Assembly (NCBI GenBank): GCA_049509635.1
Contig: JBEKZS010000015.1
Location: forward strand, 1-45,230
Source: Roseiarcus sp049509635
GTDB taxonomy: Bacteria > Pseudomonadota > Alphaproteobacteria > Rhizobiales > Beijerinckiaceae
Length of the DNA: 45,230 nucleotides
Direction of reading: 5' to 3'
Shown: positions 16,859 to 24,285 of the stretch, in pieces
Position numbering within the stretch: position 1 is the stretch's first letter
Layout: each line of letters opens with the position of its first letter
Translations under genes and position numbers: made by a program
The notes under the pieces: generated by a model
Told to the model about the DNA's origin: nothing
Database searches by the model: none
Seen by the model: only the letters and a program-made list of their open reading frames with translations

Positions 16859-17758
16859 TCATGAGGTCGCACGCATCAGATCGCCAAGGGGCAGACTTTT
16901 CCGGTCGTCCGGGACGCCGGCGATGAATACGGCGTCGTTTCGATAGTTGCTGTAGGCGCAGAAAACATACTCGTTCCAGTGGTTCGGCGACGGTCCGTGC
17001 TTGAGGACGAATTCGCGCGCGTCCAGGCCGCGGGGCAGTCGGCGGCCGGCGGCGCGCCCGGTTTCGCGCTCCAGATAGGCGGCGATCGCGGCTTCGGTCG
17101 TCTGGACCATCACGTAGGGGGTGGTGAAGAAAATGTGATATTTGACGAGGTGGTTCATCGGCGGCAGCATCCGCCCGAACCAGATTTCCCCTTCGGCGCC
17201 CTTGAAGCCCGACGTGGGGTGACACAAGCTCACGCCTTCGCCGCCGATTTCGCGAAATCGAACGAAGCGATCCTCAAAGCCTTCATGCACGTAGAAGCCC
17301 ATGCGCGACTTCTGCATCGCGGCGAGCGCGTCCACGAGCCAGCCGGGAAGAGGCATGTCCCTGGCGAGGCGCAGAATGCAGGTTCCGATGGTTTCGTGGC
17401 TCTGTCCGAACTGGACGTCGAAAAACGCCCACATGGTGAAATGGCTGGTCGTGACCGGGCTGTTGGGCGGAAAGCTCGGAAGGTAGGCCTCCTCCGCTTC
17501 GCCGACGACGACGACGAAATGTCGAAGCTCCTTCATGCCGCTCATCTCTTCGGACAGCAACGACGCGAAGTTCTGTGCATACAGGTAGACCGCGTGCGCG
17601 GGGTCGTAACCGCTGGCCAGCAGTTCGCGCAGCCGGTCGTCGCCGAGCCGTGCGTCCCCTGCGGCCGCCTGCGCAGCGCGGTAGGACGACAGATCGATGA
17701 CGCCCGCGCGCTCGTGCGCGAGAATGGCCCTGGCGATCTTGTCGGCGGTCGTGCCCAT
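16859..17758 (-). CDS. Unrecognised 299-residue soluble protein
   Basis: I do not recognise this protein. It has a short helical N-terminal part (M-G-T-T-A-D-K-I-A-R-A-I-L) and no signal peptide or membrane helix. It is notably rich in aromatic residues, with blocks such as T-S-H-F-T-M-W-A-F-F-D-V-Q-F and H-I-F-F-T-T-P-Y-V-M-V-Q. Candidate polar residues are scattered: H-E-T-I-G, C-H-P-T-S-G, and N-H-W-N-E-Y near the C-terminus. Composition and codon use fit the chromosome, and the reading frame is long and clean, so I believe it is expressed. It lies alone between the tRNA-Gln island scar and the sensory locus, transcribed away from the latter. Confidence 0.72.
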   Translation of the reverse strand: MGTTADKIARAILAHERAGVIDLSSYRAAQAAAGDARLGDDRLRELLASGYDPAHAVYLYAQNFASLLSEEMSGMKELRHFVVVVGEAEEAYLPSFPPNSPVTTSHFTMWAFFDVQFGQSHETIGTCILRLARDMPLPGWLVDALAAMQKSRMGFYVHEGFEDRFVRFREIGGEGVSLCHPTSGFKGAEGEIWFGRMLPPMNHLVKYHIFFTTPYVMVQTTEAAIAAYLERETGRAAGRRLPRGLDAREFVLKHGPSPNHWNEYVFCAYSNYRNDAVFIAGVPDDRKSLPLGDLMRATS

Positions 17759-18172
17759 CGAATCGGTCCGGCGCGCTCGGCGGGATTGAGGATGGCGCCG
17801 CGCCTATCATGATTCAGAGGCCGGCTCCATCGCGCCGGTTGCGTCGGACCGACGCCGAATCCCGGGCCGAGGGTTTCGATCCCGGCTCAGCCCCCGGTGG
17901 ATGGCTGGGCCTCGTCGACGAGCCTTCCGCCGAGACCATCGGCCGCGCCGCCGGCCCTGCGCCCGCACGCGATCCGCCCAGAAATCGCCGGCGGACTTGC
18001 GGGCCGCTGGGCGCGGCGCCCAGCGCCGACATCCCCGGGGCGACTTCGAGGCCGCGCGACCAGGCCGATCCGGCGCCATCGACGCCATCCGGCTCACCCG
18101 GGGGCGGCTCGAGCGCCCGCCGCCCGCCAAGCCCGCCGGCGGGCGAGCGATCGCGAGGATTTCTGGTCCCCG

Positions 18173-18187
18173 TTAACCAATCGTTAA
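18173..18187 (+). promoter_or_regulatory. CtrA-type box TTAA-N7-TTAA
   Basis: The sequence TTAA (18173-18176), seven bases, TTAA (18184-18187), followed by C, matches the established full CtrA recognition site of alphaproteobacteria. It lies 173 nt upstream of the receptor ATG, in a short AT-rich zone, at the head of a run of collinear chemosensory genes. Cell-cycle or motility-type control by CtrA is the natural inference. Nothing else in the window matches the full site as well. Confidence 0.65.
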
Positions 18188-18207
18188 CGAATTGCCACCA
18201 TAGGATT

Positions 18208-18235
18208 TTCGGAATTTATTGCAGTAAATCCCGAA
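18208..18235. promoter_or_regulatory. Imperfect palindrome downstream of the CtrA box
   Basis: Arms of 11 nt (18208-18218 and 18225-18235) pair with one mismatch around a six-base loop. It is 20 nt beyond the CtrA-type box and 125 nt before the receptor start. It could be an operator for a dimeric regulator or a leader hairpin; the sequence does not decide. Confidence 0.5.
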
Positions 18236-18360
18236 TAATTCCTGCCCAAACTCACGTAAAACCTATAGGACCAGAGAAATAAATCCCGCGTCGGGGCAGC
18301 AGCGGCGCGATTCGATCGTCTTTTCATCATCTGCCCCGGCGGGCGCTCAACGGAGCCAAA

Positions 18361-20289
18361 ATGGCACTCGTGAAGAAAGCAGCAATCGACAACGTCTCCA
18401 TTCTCGCCAGAGGCGCCGAGGAGGCCGCGACGACCCGCCTGTCGCGGGTCGCCGAAGACAGTCGCAGGACCCTCCGCAGCCACGCCCGCCAGCAGAAGGC
18501 GGCCGAGCGGATCGCATCGGCGACCGCCGAGCTCGCGAGCGGAATCAGCGGGTCGGCTTCGGCCGCCGAAGAGCTCCGCAAGGCCATGGAGCTGATCGCC
18601 GCCGGCTCGGAGCAGGCGTCGAGCGCTTCCGAGGTGTCCCGCCGCGCGATCACCAGCATCGCCGGCGCCATGGGCCAGGCCAAGACCGTCGCGGAAACCT
18701 CGCATCACAAGACCGACGCCTCTCGCCTGCTCGTCGGCGATCTCGCCAGGCAGATCGGCGCCAGCGTCGCCAGCATCGGCACCGCCGCCGATCGGCAGAC
18801 CGCGTCGGTCGCGATGCTGCTCGAACTCGAGCGGCAGGCGGCGAGCATCGGCGACATCGTCCGCGCCGTCGGCCGCATCGCCGACCAGACCAATCTGCTC
18901 GCGCTGAACGCCGCCATCGAGGCGGCGCGCGCCGGCCAGCACGGCAAGGGCTTCGCGGTCGTCGCCGACGAGGTGCGCACGCTCGCCGAGACCTCGGAAA
19001 GGAGCGCCCGCGACATCCAGGACCTGATCGGCAAGATCCAGGCCGACGTGAAGGTCATCGCCGAGGGGATCAACCGATCGGCCCAGGCGGCGCGCAACGG
19101 GGTCGACAAGGGCAAGGTGATCGCCGTCCAGCTCGACGGCGTCCGCGGGGCCATGGCCGAGATTCTCAAGGGCGCGGACGAGATCACGAAATATTCGATC
19201 GAGAGCGAACAGGCCGCGACGGAGGCCCAGAAGGGCTCGGAAGTGATCGCCGCGGCCGCCGAAGAGCAATCGGCGGCCTGCGAGGAAGCGCTGAAGACCG
19301 TCGATCAGCAGACGACGGCGCTGTCGCAGAGCGACCAGGCGTCCAACGAGCTCTCCACCCTCGCCGACGAGTTGAAGAACGCCACCGACGTCAGCAAGAG
19401 CGCCGAGGAGGTCGCCTCGGCGGCCGAGGAATTGTCGTCCGCGGTGGAGGAAATCACCCGTGCGGCCGTGCAGATCACGATTGCGCTCGAGCAGATCAAT
19501 CGCGGCGCCGCCCATCAGTCGTCGGGCGCGTCCCAGTCGATCACGGCGGTCAACCAGATCGAGCGCGGCGCCGTCGTCACCCAGCAGCGCGCCAAGGAGG
19601 CGGTGGACCGCGGCGAGGCGATCACGATCCAGATCCGGGAGAACAGCGTCTGGGTCGATCAGCTGATCGCCGGCGTGTCGGCCTCGCTCGACGAGACCAA
19701 CAGGACGCGCGACCAGGTCAACGCGCTCGAACAGGTCAGCCGCAGGATCGACAAGATCGTCGACGCGATCTCCACCGTCGCGGTCCAGACCAACATGCTC
19801 GCCGTCAACGGTTCCATCGAGGCGGCCCGGGCCGGCGACTTCGGCCGGGGCTTCATGGTGGTCTCCACCGACATCCGCAACCTCGCCCGCGATTCGGCCG
19901 AGAACGCCGAGCAGATCAAGGACCTCGTCAAGGCGATCCAGGATCAGATCGTCATCGTGCGCCGCGATCTCGAGGAAATCTCCGCCGCCGCGTCGGCGGA
20001 AGTCGAGAAGAACAAGGTGATCACCGTCAACCTGCAGGTCGTCCAGGAGGACATGGTCGTGGTCGTGCGCGGCAACGCCGAAATCCTCACTAGGGCCGAG
20101 CAGATCACCCAGGCGCTCGGCGAAGCCAAGAAGGGCGCCGAGCAGATCACCGCGGCGGCGCAACAGGCCGCGACCGCCTCGGGACAGGCGCAGCAGGCCG
20201 CCAAGGAGCAGTCGAAGGGCGCCGAAGAGCTCGCGGCGGCGATCGAAGAGATCGCATCGCTCGCCGACGAACTCCAGAACCAGAGCTAG
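18361..20289 (+). CDS. Soluble chemoreceptor with two MCP signalling tips
   Basis: A 642-residue, almost wholly helical protein with no membrane helix, no HAMP and no recognisable sensor domain. It has two receptor hairpin tips. The first, around Q176, is close to consensus (D-Q-T-N-L-L-A-L-N-A-A-I-E-A-A-R-A-G, then G-F-A-V-V-A-D-E-V-R). The second, around Q476, is diverged (V-Q-T-N-M-L-A-V-N-G-S-I-E-A-A-R-A-G, then G-F-M-V-V-S-T-D-I-R-N-L). The equivalent Gln residues are exactly 300 apart, and each tip has long coiled-coil arms, so the protein reads as two fused receptor hairpins. It should bind CheA/CheW in the cytoplasm. Glu/Gln-rich arm segments could be methylated by CheR. GGAG lies 5 nt before the ATG. 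First gene of the cluster. Confidence 0.92.
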   Translation: MALVKKAAIDNVSILARGAEEAATTRLSRVAEDSRRTLRSHARQQKAAERIASATAELASGISGSASAAEELRKAMELIAAGSEQASSASEVSRRAITSIAGAMGQAKTVAETSHHKTDASRLLVGDLARQIGASVASIGTAADRQTASVAMLLELERQAASIGDIVRAVGRIADQTNLLALNAAIEAARAGQHGKGFAVVADEVRTLAETSERSARDIQDLIGKIQADVKVIAEGINRSAQAARNGVDKGKVIAVQLDGVRGAMAEILKGADEITKYSIESEQAATEAQKGSEVIAAAAEEQSAACEEALKTVDQQTTALSQSDQASNELSTLADELKNATDVSKSAEEVASAAEELSSAVEEITRAAVQITIALEQINRGAAHQSSGASQSITAVNQIERGAVVTQQRAKEAVDRGEAITIQIRENSVWVDQLIAGVSASLDETNRTRDQVNALEQVSRRIDKIVDAISTVAVQTNMLAVNGSIEAARAGDFGRGFMVVSTDIRNLARDSAENAEQIKDLVKAIQDQIVIVRRDLEEISAAASAEVEKNKVITVNLQVVQEDMVVVVRGNAEILTRAEQITQALGEAKKGAEQITAAAQQAATASGQAQQAAKEQSKGAEELAAAIEEIASLADELQNQS

Positions 20290-20313
20290 GCCCGGTCCGC
20301 CAGGAGACTGCAA

Positions 20314-21867
20314 ATGTCCAATGCGATGGAGGCGGCGCCCGGGATCGCCGCGCCGGACGCGGCCTCGGCGGCCGCCGAGCCCGGGTGCGAGGCCGCGCGC
20401 GCCCGCCAGTTCGTCACCTTCCAGATCGGGCAGGAGACCTATGCGGTTCCGCTGACCGAGGTGCGGGAGATCATCCGCCTGCCCGAGATGGTCGAAGTGC
20501 CGATGGCGTTGTCGAGCTTCCTCGGGCTCGCCAATCTCCGCGGATCGGTGCTGCCGATCCTCAATCTGCGGCAAATCCTGGGGGTGAAGGACGCCGTCCA
20601 CGACGATTCCACGCGCGTCGTGGTCATCGACAACGGCAAGGCCGTCGGATTCGTCGTCGACCGCATGGCGCGCGTCGTGGCGGCGGAGCCGCGCGAGATC
20701 GAGACCATCGCCGGCATCCGCTCGAGCGTCGACGCCGCTCTGCTCGAAGGGATCATCAGGCGCGAGGCGGCGATGATCATGATCCTCGACACCGCCAGGC
20801 TGACCCGCGGGCCGATCGGGACGGCTGCGCGCGGCTCGACCGCAGCGCGCGACGACGGCGCGCCGGCGAACGACCATCGCCGCGAGGGCGCGGTCGGCGC
20901 CGAAATTCAGCTGGTCGCGTTCGAGGTCGACAACCAGGAATATGCGCTGCCGATCGAGAGCGTGCAGGAGATCGTTCAGGTTCCGCGGACGATCAATGCG
21001 ATCGCCAACGCGCGCGGGCACGTCCTGGGCGTCTTGAACCTGCGCGACCGCCTGCTGCCGCTGGTCAGCCTTCGCTCGATGTTCGGCATGGCGCCGACCG
21101 CCATCGGCGAACGGAGCCGGATCGTCGTCGTCGGGCGCCGGGGGCGGTCGATCGGCCTCGTCGTCGATGCCGTCCGGGAAGTTCTGCGGGTCCCGCTTTC
21201 CCTCGTCGATTCCCTGCCCGCTCCATGGTCCTCGGGTCCGGGCCTGCGCGAGATCGACCAGATCTGCCGGATCGACGGCGGCAAGCGGCTCGTGGCGATC
21301 CTCCTTGCCGATCGTCTGCTGGCGAGCAGCGGCGTCCCGGACGCCCTCGGCGGGGTCGCCGCGCCGGCGCCGGGCGACGAAATGACCCAAGCTGCGAGCC
21401 GGCCGACGGACGAACAGGAGCAATATGTCGTGTTTCGCGTCGCCGATGCGGAATACGGCGTCCCGATCGACGTCGTCCAGGAGATCGTGCGCATCCCCGA
21501 CCAGCTGACGCGCGTGCCCAGGTCGCCCCATTTCATCGAAGGCGTGGTCAATCTGCGCGGCGCGGTCCTCCCCGTCATCGACCAGCGGCGCAGGTTCTCG
21601 CTGCCGGACATGGCGCGCAACGATCGCCAGCGCATCATCGTGTTCACGATCCGGGGCGTGCGGACCGGCTGCATCGTCGACTCCGTGTCCGAAGTCCTGA
21701 AGATCCTGCGATCGCAGATTTCGTCGGCGCCCGACGTGGCGACCAGCGCGGACAGCGGGGTCTCGCGCGTCGCCAACCTCGTCGCCGCCAAGCGGATGAT
21801 CCTGATGCTCGACGTCGAACGATTGCTGAGCCAGACCGAAGCGCACGCCATGAAGCTGGCGGGCTAG
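20314..21867 (+). CDS. Triple-domain CheW coupling protein
   Basis: A 517-residue protein made of three consecutive CheW domains: about residues 31-165 (R-Q-F-V-T-F-Q-I-G-Q-E-T-Y-A-V-P), 199-335 (I-Q-L-V-A-F-E-V-D-N-Q-E-Y-A-L-P) and 369-510 (E-Q-Y-V-V-F-R-V-A-D-A-E-Y-G-V-P). Each has the G-x-x-N-L-R-x-x-x-L-P strand or a close variant. CheW normally links one receptor to one CheA, so a triple version could bridge several positions in the array baseplate. The domains are joined by short Ala/Arg/Asp-rich linkers. It starts 24 nt after the double-tip receptor with an AGGAG site. The third domain ends with D-Q-R-R-R-F instead of the more usual D-L-R. Confidence 0.95.
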   Translation: MSNAMEAAPGIAAPDAASAAAEPGCEAARARQFVTFQIGQETYAVPLTEVREIIRLPEMVEVPMALSSFLGLANLRGSVLPILNLRQILGVKDAVHDDSTRVVVIDNGKAVGFVVDRMARVVAAEPREIETIAGIRSSVDAALLEGIIRREAAMIMILDTARLTRGPIGTAARGSTAARDDGAPANDHRREGAVGAEIQLVAFEVDNQEYALPIESVQEIVQVPRTINAIANARGHVLGVLNLRDRLLPLVSLRSMFGMAPTAIGERSRIVVVGRRGRSIGLVVDAVREVLRVPLSLVDSLPAPWSSGPGLREIDQICRIDGGKRLVAILLADRLLASSGVPDALGGVAAPAPGDEMTQAASRPTDEQEQYVVFRVADAEYGVPIDVVQEIVRIPDQLTRVPRSPHFIEGVVNLRGAVLPVIDQRRRFSLPDMARNDRQRIIVFTIRGVRTGCIVDSVSEVLKILRSQISSAPDVATSADSGVSRVANLVAAKRMILMLDVERLLSQTEAHAMKLAG

Positions 21868-21949
21868 CGCCGATCGGCGCTCGAATCCGGGACGCCTCGC
21901 GCACGCGCCCTGTCCGACCGTTCACTTCGTTGCTTGCCCGAGGACATTC

Positions 21950-23065
21950 ATGACGCCGAGAGATCGCATGCCGACGGATTTGGACGACCGCCGGAGCATT
22001 GACGGCGCGCCGATGATCAAGCTGCTGATCGTCGACGATTCCGCGCTGATGCGGAAGCATCTGCGCGCGATATTCGAGGCCGAGGGCGGCTTCGAGGTGC
22101 TGGCGGCGCGCGACGGGCGCGAGGCGCTCGCCCAGATCGAGCAATACAATCCCGATGTCGTCACCCTCGACGTGAACATGCCGGAAATGGATGGCATCAC
22201 CTGCCTGTGCGAAATCATGGCCCATTCGCCGCGCCCCGTGGTGATGGTCTCCTCGATCACCGCCAAGGGCGCGCAGGTCACGCTCGAGGCGCTCGAACTG
22301 GGCGCGGTCGATTTCGTCGAGAAGCCGGGCGGCGAGGTCTCGCTCAACATCGAGGCCGTCCGCGGCCAGTTGATCGCCAAGATCAAGGCGGCGGCCCGGG
22401 CCAAGCCGCGGCGCGCGCGCGGGCTGCTCCAGCGCGTGCAACGCACGGCGCAGGTCGGCGCGCAGCCGCGCCCGATCGCCTCGCTCGACGCCGTATCGGG
22501 TCTCGTCGTCATCGGCGTGTCGACCGGAGGGCCGCGGACGCTCGAAGACATCCTGCCCGAACTGCCGGCCGATTTTCCCTGGCCGGTGATCGTCGCCCAG
22601 CATATGCCGGGGGCCTTCACCGGATCCTTCGCCGCGCGGCTCGACACGTTCTGCCCGCTGAAGGTCGTCGAGGTCGGCGCCGCGATGCAGCTGAAACGCG
22701 GGAACATCTACATCGGGCGGGGCAATGCGGACGTGGTCGTCGACGTCAGGCTCGGCCGCTGGATCGTCAATTCCCTCCCCGAGGACGCCGACTATCTCTG
22801 GCATCCGAGCGTCGAGCTGCTGGTCAGGACCGCGATGCGGGTCGTCGGGGCGCGGCAAGTGGTCGGCGTGCAACTGACCGGAATGGGCAATGACGGCGCC
22901 CAGGCGATGACGGCGCTGCGGAAGGCCGGCGGCCGGACCATCGCGGAGCACGAATCCTCGGCGATCGTCTACGGCATGCCGGCCGAGCTGGTGCGGCTCG
23001 GCGGCGCCGACCGGATCCTCCCCTCCGCCAAGATCGCCGAACAACTGACCTCCTGGATCAAGTGA
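21950..23065 (+). CDS. cheB: Chemotaxis response regulator protein-glutamate methylesterase CheB
   Basis: A 371-residue two-domain enzyme that demethylates or deamidates receptor glutamates when phosphorylated by CheA. The receiver domain is at about 22-140, with phosphorylation site D74 in T-L-D-V-N-M-P-E-M-D-G. After a basic linker comes the methylesterase domain with catalytic S191 (G-V-S-T-G-G-P), H218 (A-Q-H-M-P-G) and D315 (G-M-G-N-D-G-A). The ATG at 21950 has GAGGA about 5 nt upstream; the later ATG at 22013, where the receiver begins, lacks one. It follows the triple CheW by 82 nt. Confidence 0.96.
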   Translation: MTPRDRMPTDLDDRRSIDGAPMIKLLIVDDSALMRKHLRAIFEAEGGFEVLAARDGREALAQIEQYNPDVVTLDVNMPEMDGITCLCEIMAHSPRPVVMVSSITAKGAQVTLEALELGAVDFVEKPGGEVSLNIEAVRGQLIAKIKAAARAKPRRARGLLQRVQRTAQVGAQPRPIASLDAVSGLVVIGVSTGGPRTLEDILPELPADFPWPVIVAQHMPGAFTGSFAARLDTFCPLKVVEVGAAMQLKRGNIYIGRGNADVVVDVRLGRWIVNSLPEDADYLWHPSVELLVRTAMRVVGARQVVGVQLTGMGNDGAQAMTALRKAGGRTIAEHESSAIVYGMPAELVRLGGADRILPSAKIAEQLTSWIK

Positions 23066-23074
23066 GAACTCGTC

Positions 23075-23236
23075 ATGCCGCTCGTCCCATCGTCGAACAA
23101 ACGCGTTGATCCTCCCGCCGGGATCGACCTCGCCGGGCGGCGGGACGACCTCGCCGGCGGCGACGTCGCGAACCGCTTCGCCGATCGACCCTTCCTCGCC
23201 CATGCGGCGCGCGCCGCGCTCGAACCGATCGGCTGA
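23075..23236 (+). CDS. Possible 53-residue small ORF between cheB and cheR
   Basis: An ATG 9 nt after the cheB stop opens a 53-residue frame ending four bases before a TTG that could start cheR. The peptide mixes acidic, basic and hydrophobic residues (for example I-D-L-A-G-R-R-D-D-L-A-G-G-D-V). About four fifths of its third codon positions are G or C, as in neighbouring genes. The overlapping cheR-frame extension is Pro/Ser/Thr-rich and less protein-like. I recognise no family. It could be a real small protein, a relic, or a coupling leader for cheR. Confidence 0.3.
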   Translation: MPLVPSSNKRVDPPAGIDLAGRRDDLAGGDVANRFADRPFLAHAARAALEPIG

Positions 23237-24104
23237 GCGCTTGCCCATCCCCCCCCAGACCGCGGCGGCGCCGGCGATCTCCGATCAGGAGTTCCTGAAG
23301 TTCAGGGAATTCTTCTACCGCAAGACCGGGATCATGTTCGCCGACAGCAAGCGGTATTTCGTCGACAAGCGACTGCTGGGGCGCATGGCCGACGCCAAGC
23401 TGCAGAACTTCGCCGAATATTTCGATCGGGTCCGCACACAGGCGAGCGGCGTCGAATTGCAGGCGCTGGTCAATTCGATGACCATCAACGAGACCTATTT
23501 CTATCGCGAGGATTATCAGCTCGAGTGCCTCGTCCGCTCGCTGATGCCCGAGATCGCCAAATCCACCGCGAAGGGCGATAGGATCAGGATCTGGTCGATC
23601 CCGTGCTCGACCGGCGAAGAGCCCTATTCGATCGCGCTGTACCTCCTGGAATACTGGGCCGAGGTCGATGATTTCGAGATCGAGATCGTCGCCTCCGACA
23701 TCGACACCGAAGTCATCGAGAAGGCCAGGCGCGGCGTCTATGGCGAGCGCGCGTTGCAGCACGTCTCGGCCGACACGATCAAGAAATACATGACCAGAAC
23801 GGACGACGGACAGCACCAGATCATCGATGCGATCAGGAGCTCGATCAAGTTCTCGCAGCTCAACATCCTCGAGACGATCGACAAACGGATTTATGGCGAA
23901 TTCGATGTCATCTTCTGCCGCAACCTGCTGATCTATTTCGATGATCTGTCGAGACGCGAGGCTGCCGAGGCGATCTTCGCGGCGTTGCGCCCGGGCGGCT
24001 TCGTCTGCCTCGGCCACTCGGAATCCATGAGTCGGATCTCGTCGCTGTTCAACCTGCGAAAATTCCCCGAAGCGATCGTCTATCAGAAGCCTGCTCTTTC
24101 CTGA
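23202..24104 (+). CDS. cheR: Chemotaxis protein methyltransferase CheR
   Basis: An S-adenosylmethionine-dependent enzyme methylating receptor glutamates. The N-terminal helical domain begins S-D-Q-E-F-L-K-F-R-E-F-F-Y and contains M-T-I-N-E-T-Y-F-Y-R-E. The methyltransferase domain has the SAM site C-S-T-G-E-E-P-Y-S-I-A and F-D-V-I-F-C-R-N-L-L-I-Y-F. The start is uncertain: ATG 23202 (300 residues) or TTG 23241 (287 residues, coupled to the small ORF). Neither has a clear ribosome site. No C-terminal pentapeptide-binding or TPR extension. Confidence 0.94.
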   Translation: MRRAPRSNRSAERLPIPPQTAAAPAISDQEFLKFREFFYRKTGIMFADSKRYFVDKRLLGRMADAKLQNFAEYFDRVRTQASGVELQALVNSMTINETYFYREDYQLECLVRSLMPEIAKSTAKGDRIRIWSIPCSTGEEPYSIALYLLEYWAEVDDFEIEIVASDIDTEVIEKARRGVYGERALQHVSADTIKKYMTRTDDGQHQIIDAIRSSIKFSQLNILETIDKRIYGEFDVIFCRNLLIYFDDLSRREAAEAIFAALRPGGFVCLGHSESMSRISSLFNLRKFPEAIVYQKPALS

Positions 24105-24117
24105 GGTCTGCGGTTCC

Positions 24118-24285
24118 ATGCAACATGCTTTCATCATCGACGACTCCGACGGCGCGAGGATGATCTATCGCGCCGCGCTCGAGGACGCCGGATTCGCGGT
24201 CGGAGAAGCGATCGACGGGTTCGAGCCGGCGGCCTTCGCCGGGCCGGCGGCTGGCCGGGCCCCGTCGCGGCGGGCGCCGTCATGA
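24118..24285 (+). pseudogene. Truncated receiver (CheY-like) domain upstream of cheA
   Basis: A 55-residue ORF starting M-Q-H-A-F-I-I-D-D-S, with the acidic pair D8-D9 of receiver domains. A plausible first helix follows (A-R-M-I-Y-R-A-A-L-E-D-A-G-F), then the second strand (A-V-G-E-A-I-D-G). It then runs into an Ala/Pro/Arg-rich tail and stops. The phosphorylation Asp strand, the Thr/Ser strand and the Lys are all absent, so it cannot act as a normal response regulator. Its TGA overlaps the cheA ATG as ATGA, so its translation may still serve to couple ribosomes into cheA. An intact cheY lies downstream, making this a probable relic. Confidence 0.6.

Larger units (their letters stand above)
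17759..18360. other. Long intergenic region upstream of the chemosensory cluster
   Basis: About 600 nt. The left two thirds are GC-rich with hairpin-forming palindromes (for example 18007-18023 and a perfect 14-bp palindrome at 18131-18144) but no believable gene. The right third (about 18,170-18,290) is AT-rich and holds a CtrA-type box and an 11-bp imperfect palindrome, listed separately. It contains the divergent promoters of the 299-residue gene and the receptor gene. Confidence 0.6.

Noticed and set aside
16512..16946. A 144-codon plus-strand frame after the AT-rich patch
   Set aside because: No ribosome site or protein features; the opposite strand gives a better match to a DUF1275 fragment.
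17809..18282. Plus-strand frames of 90-157 codons upstream of the receptor gene
   Set aside because: Arg/Pro/Ala-rich, mutually overlapping and crossing the CtrA-type box; typical chance frames in high-GC DNA.
18184..21846. A 1220-codon open frame on the minus strand across the receptor and CheW genes
   Set aside because: Antisense to two unmistakable chemotaxis genes; its translation is a repetitive Arg/Asp/Leu/Gly mixture caused by high GC content, with no domain.
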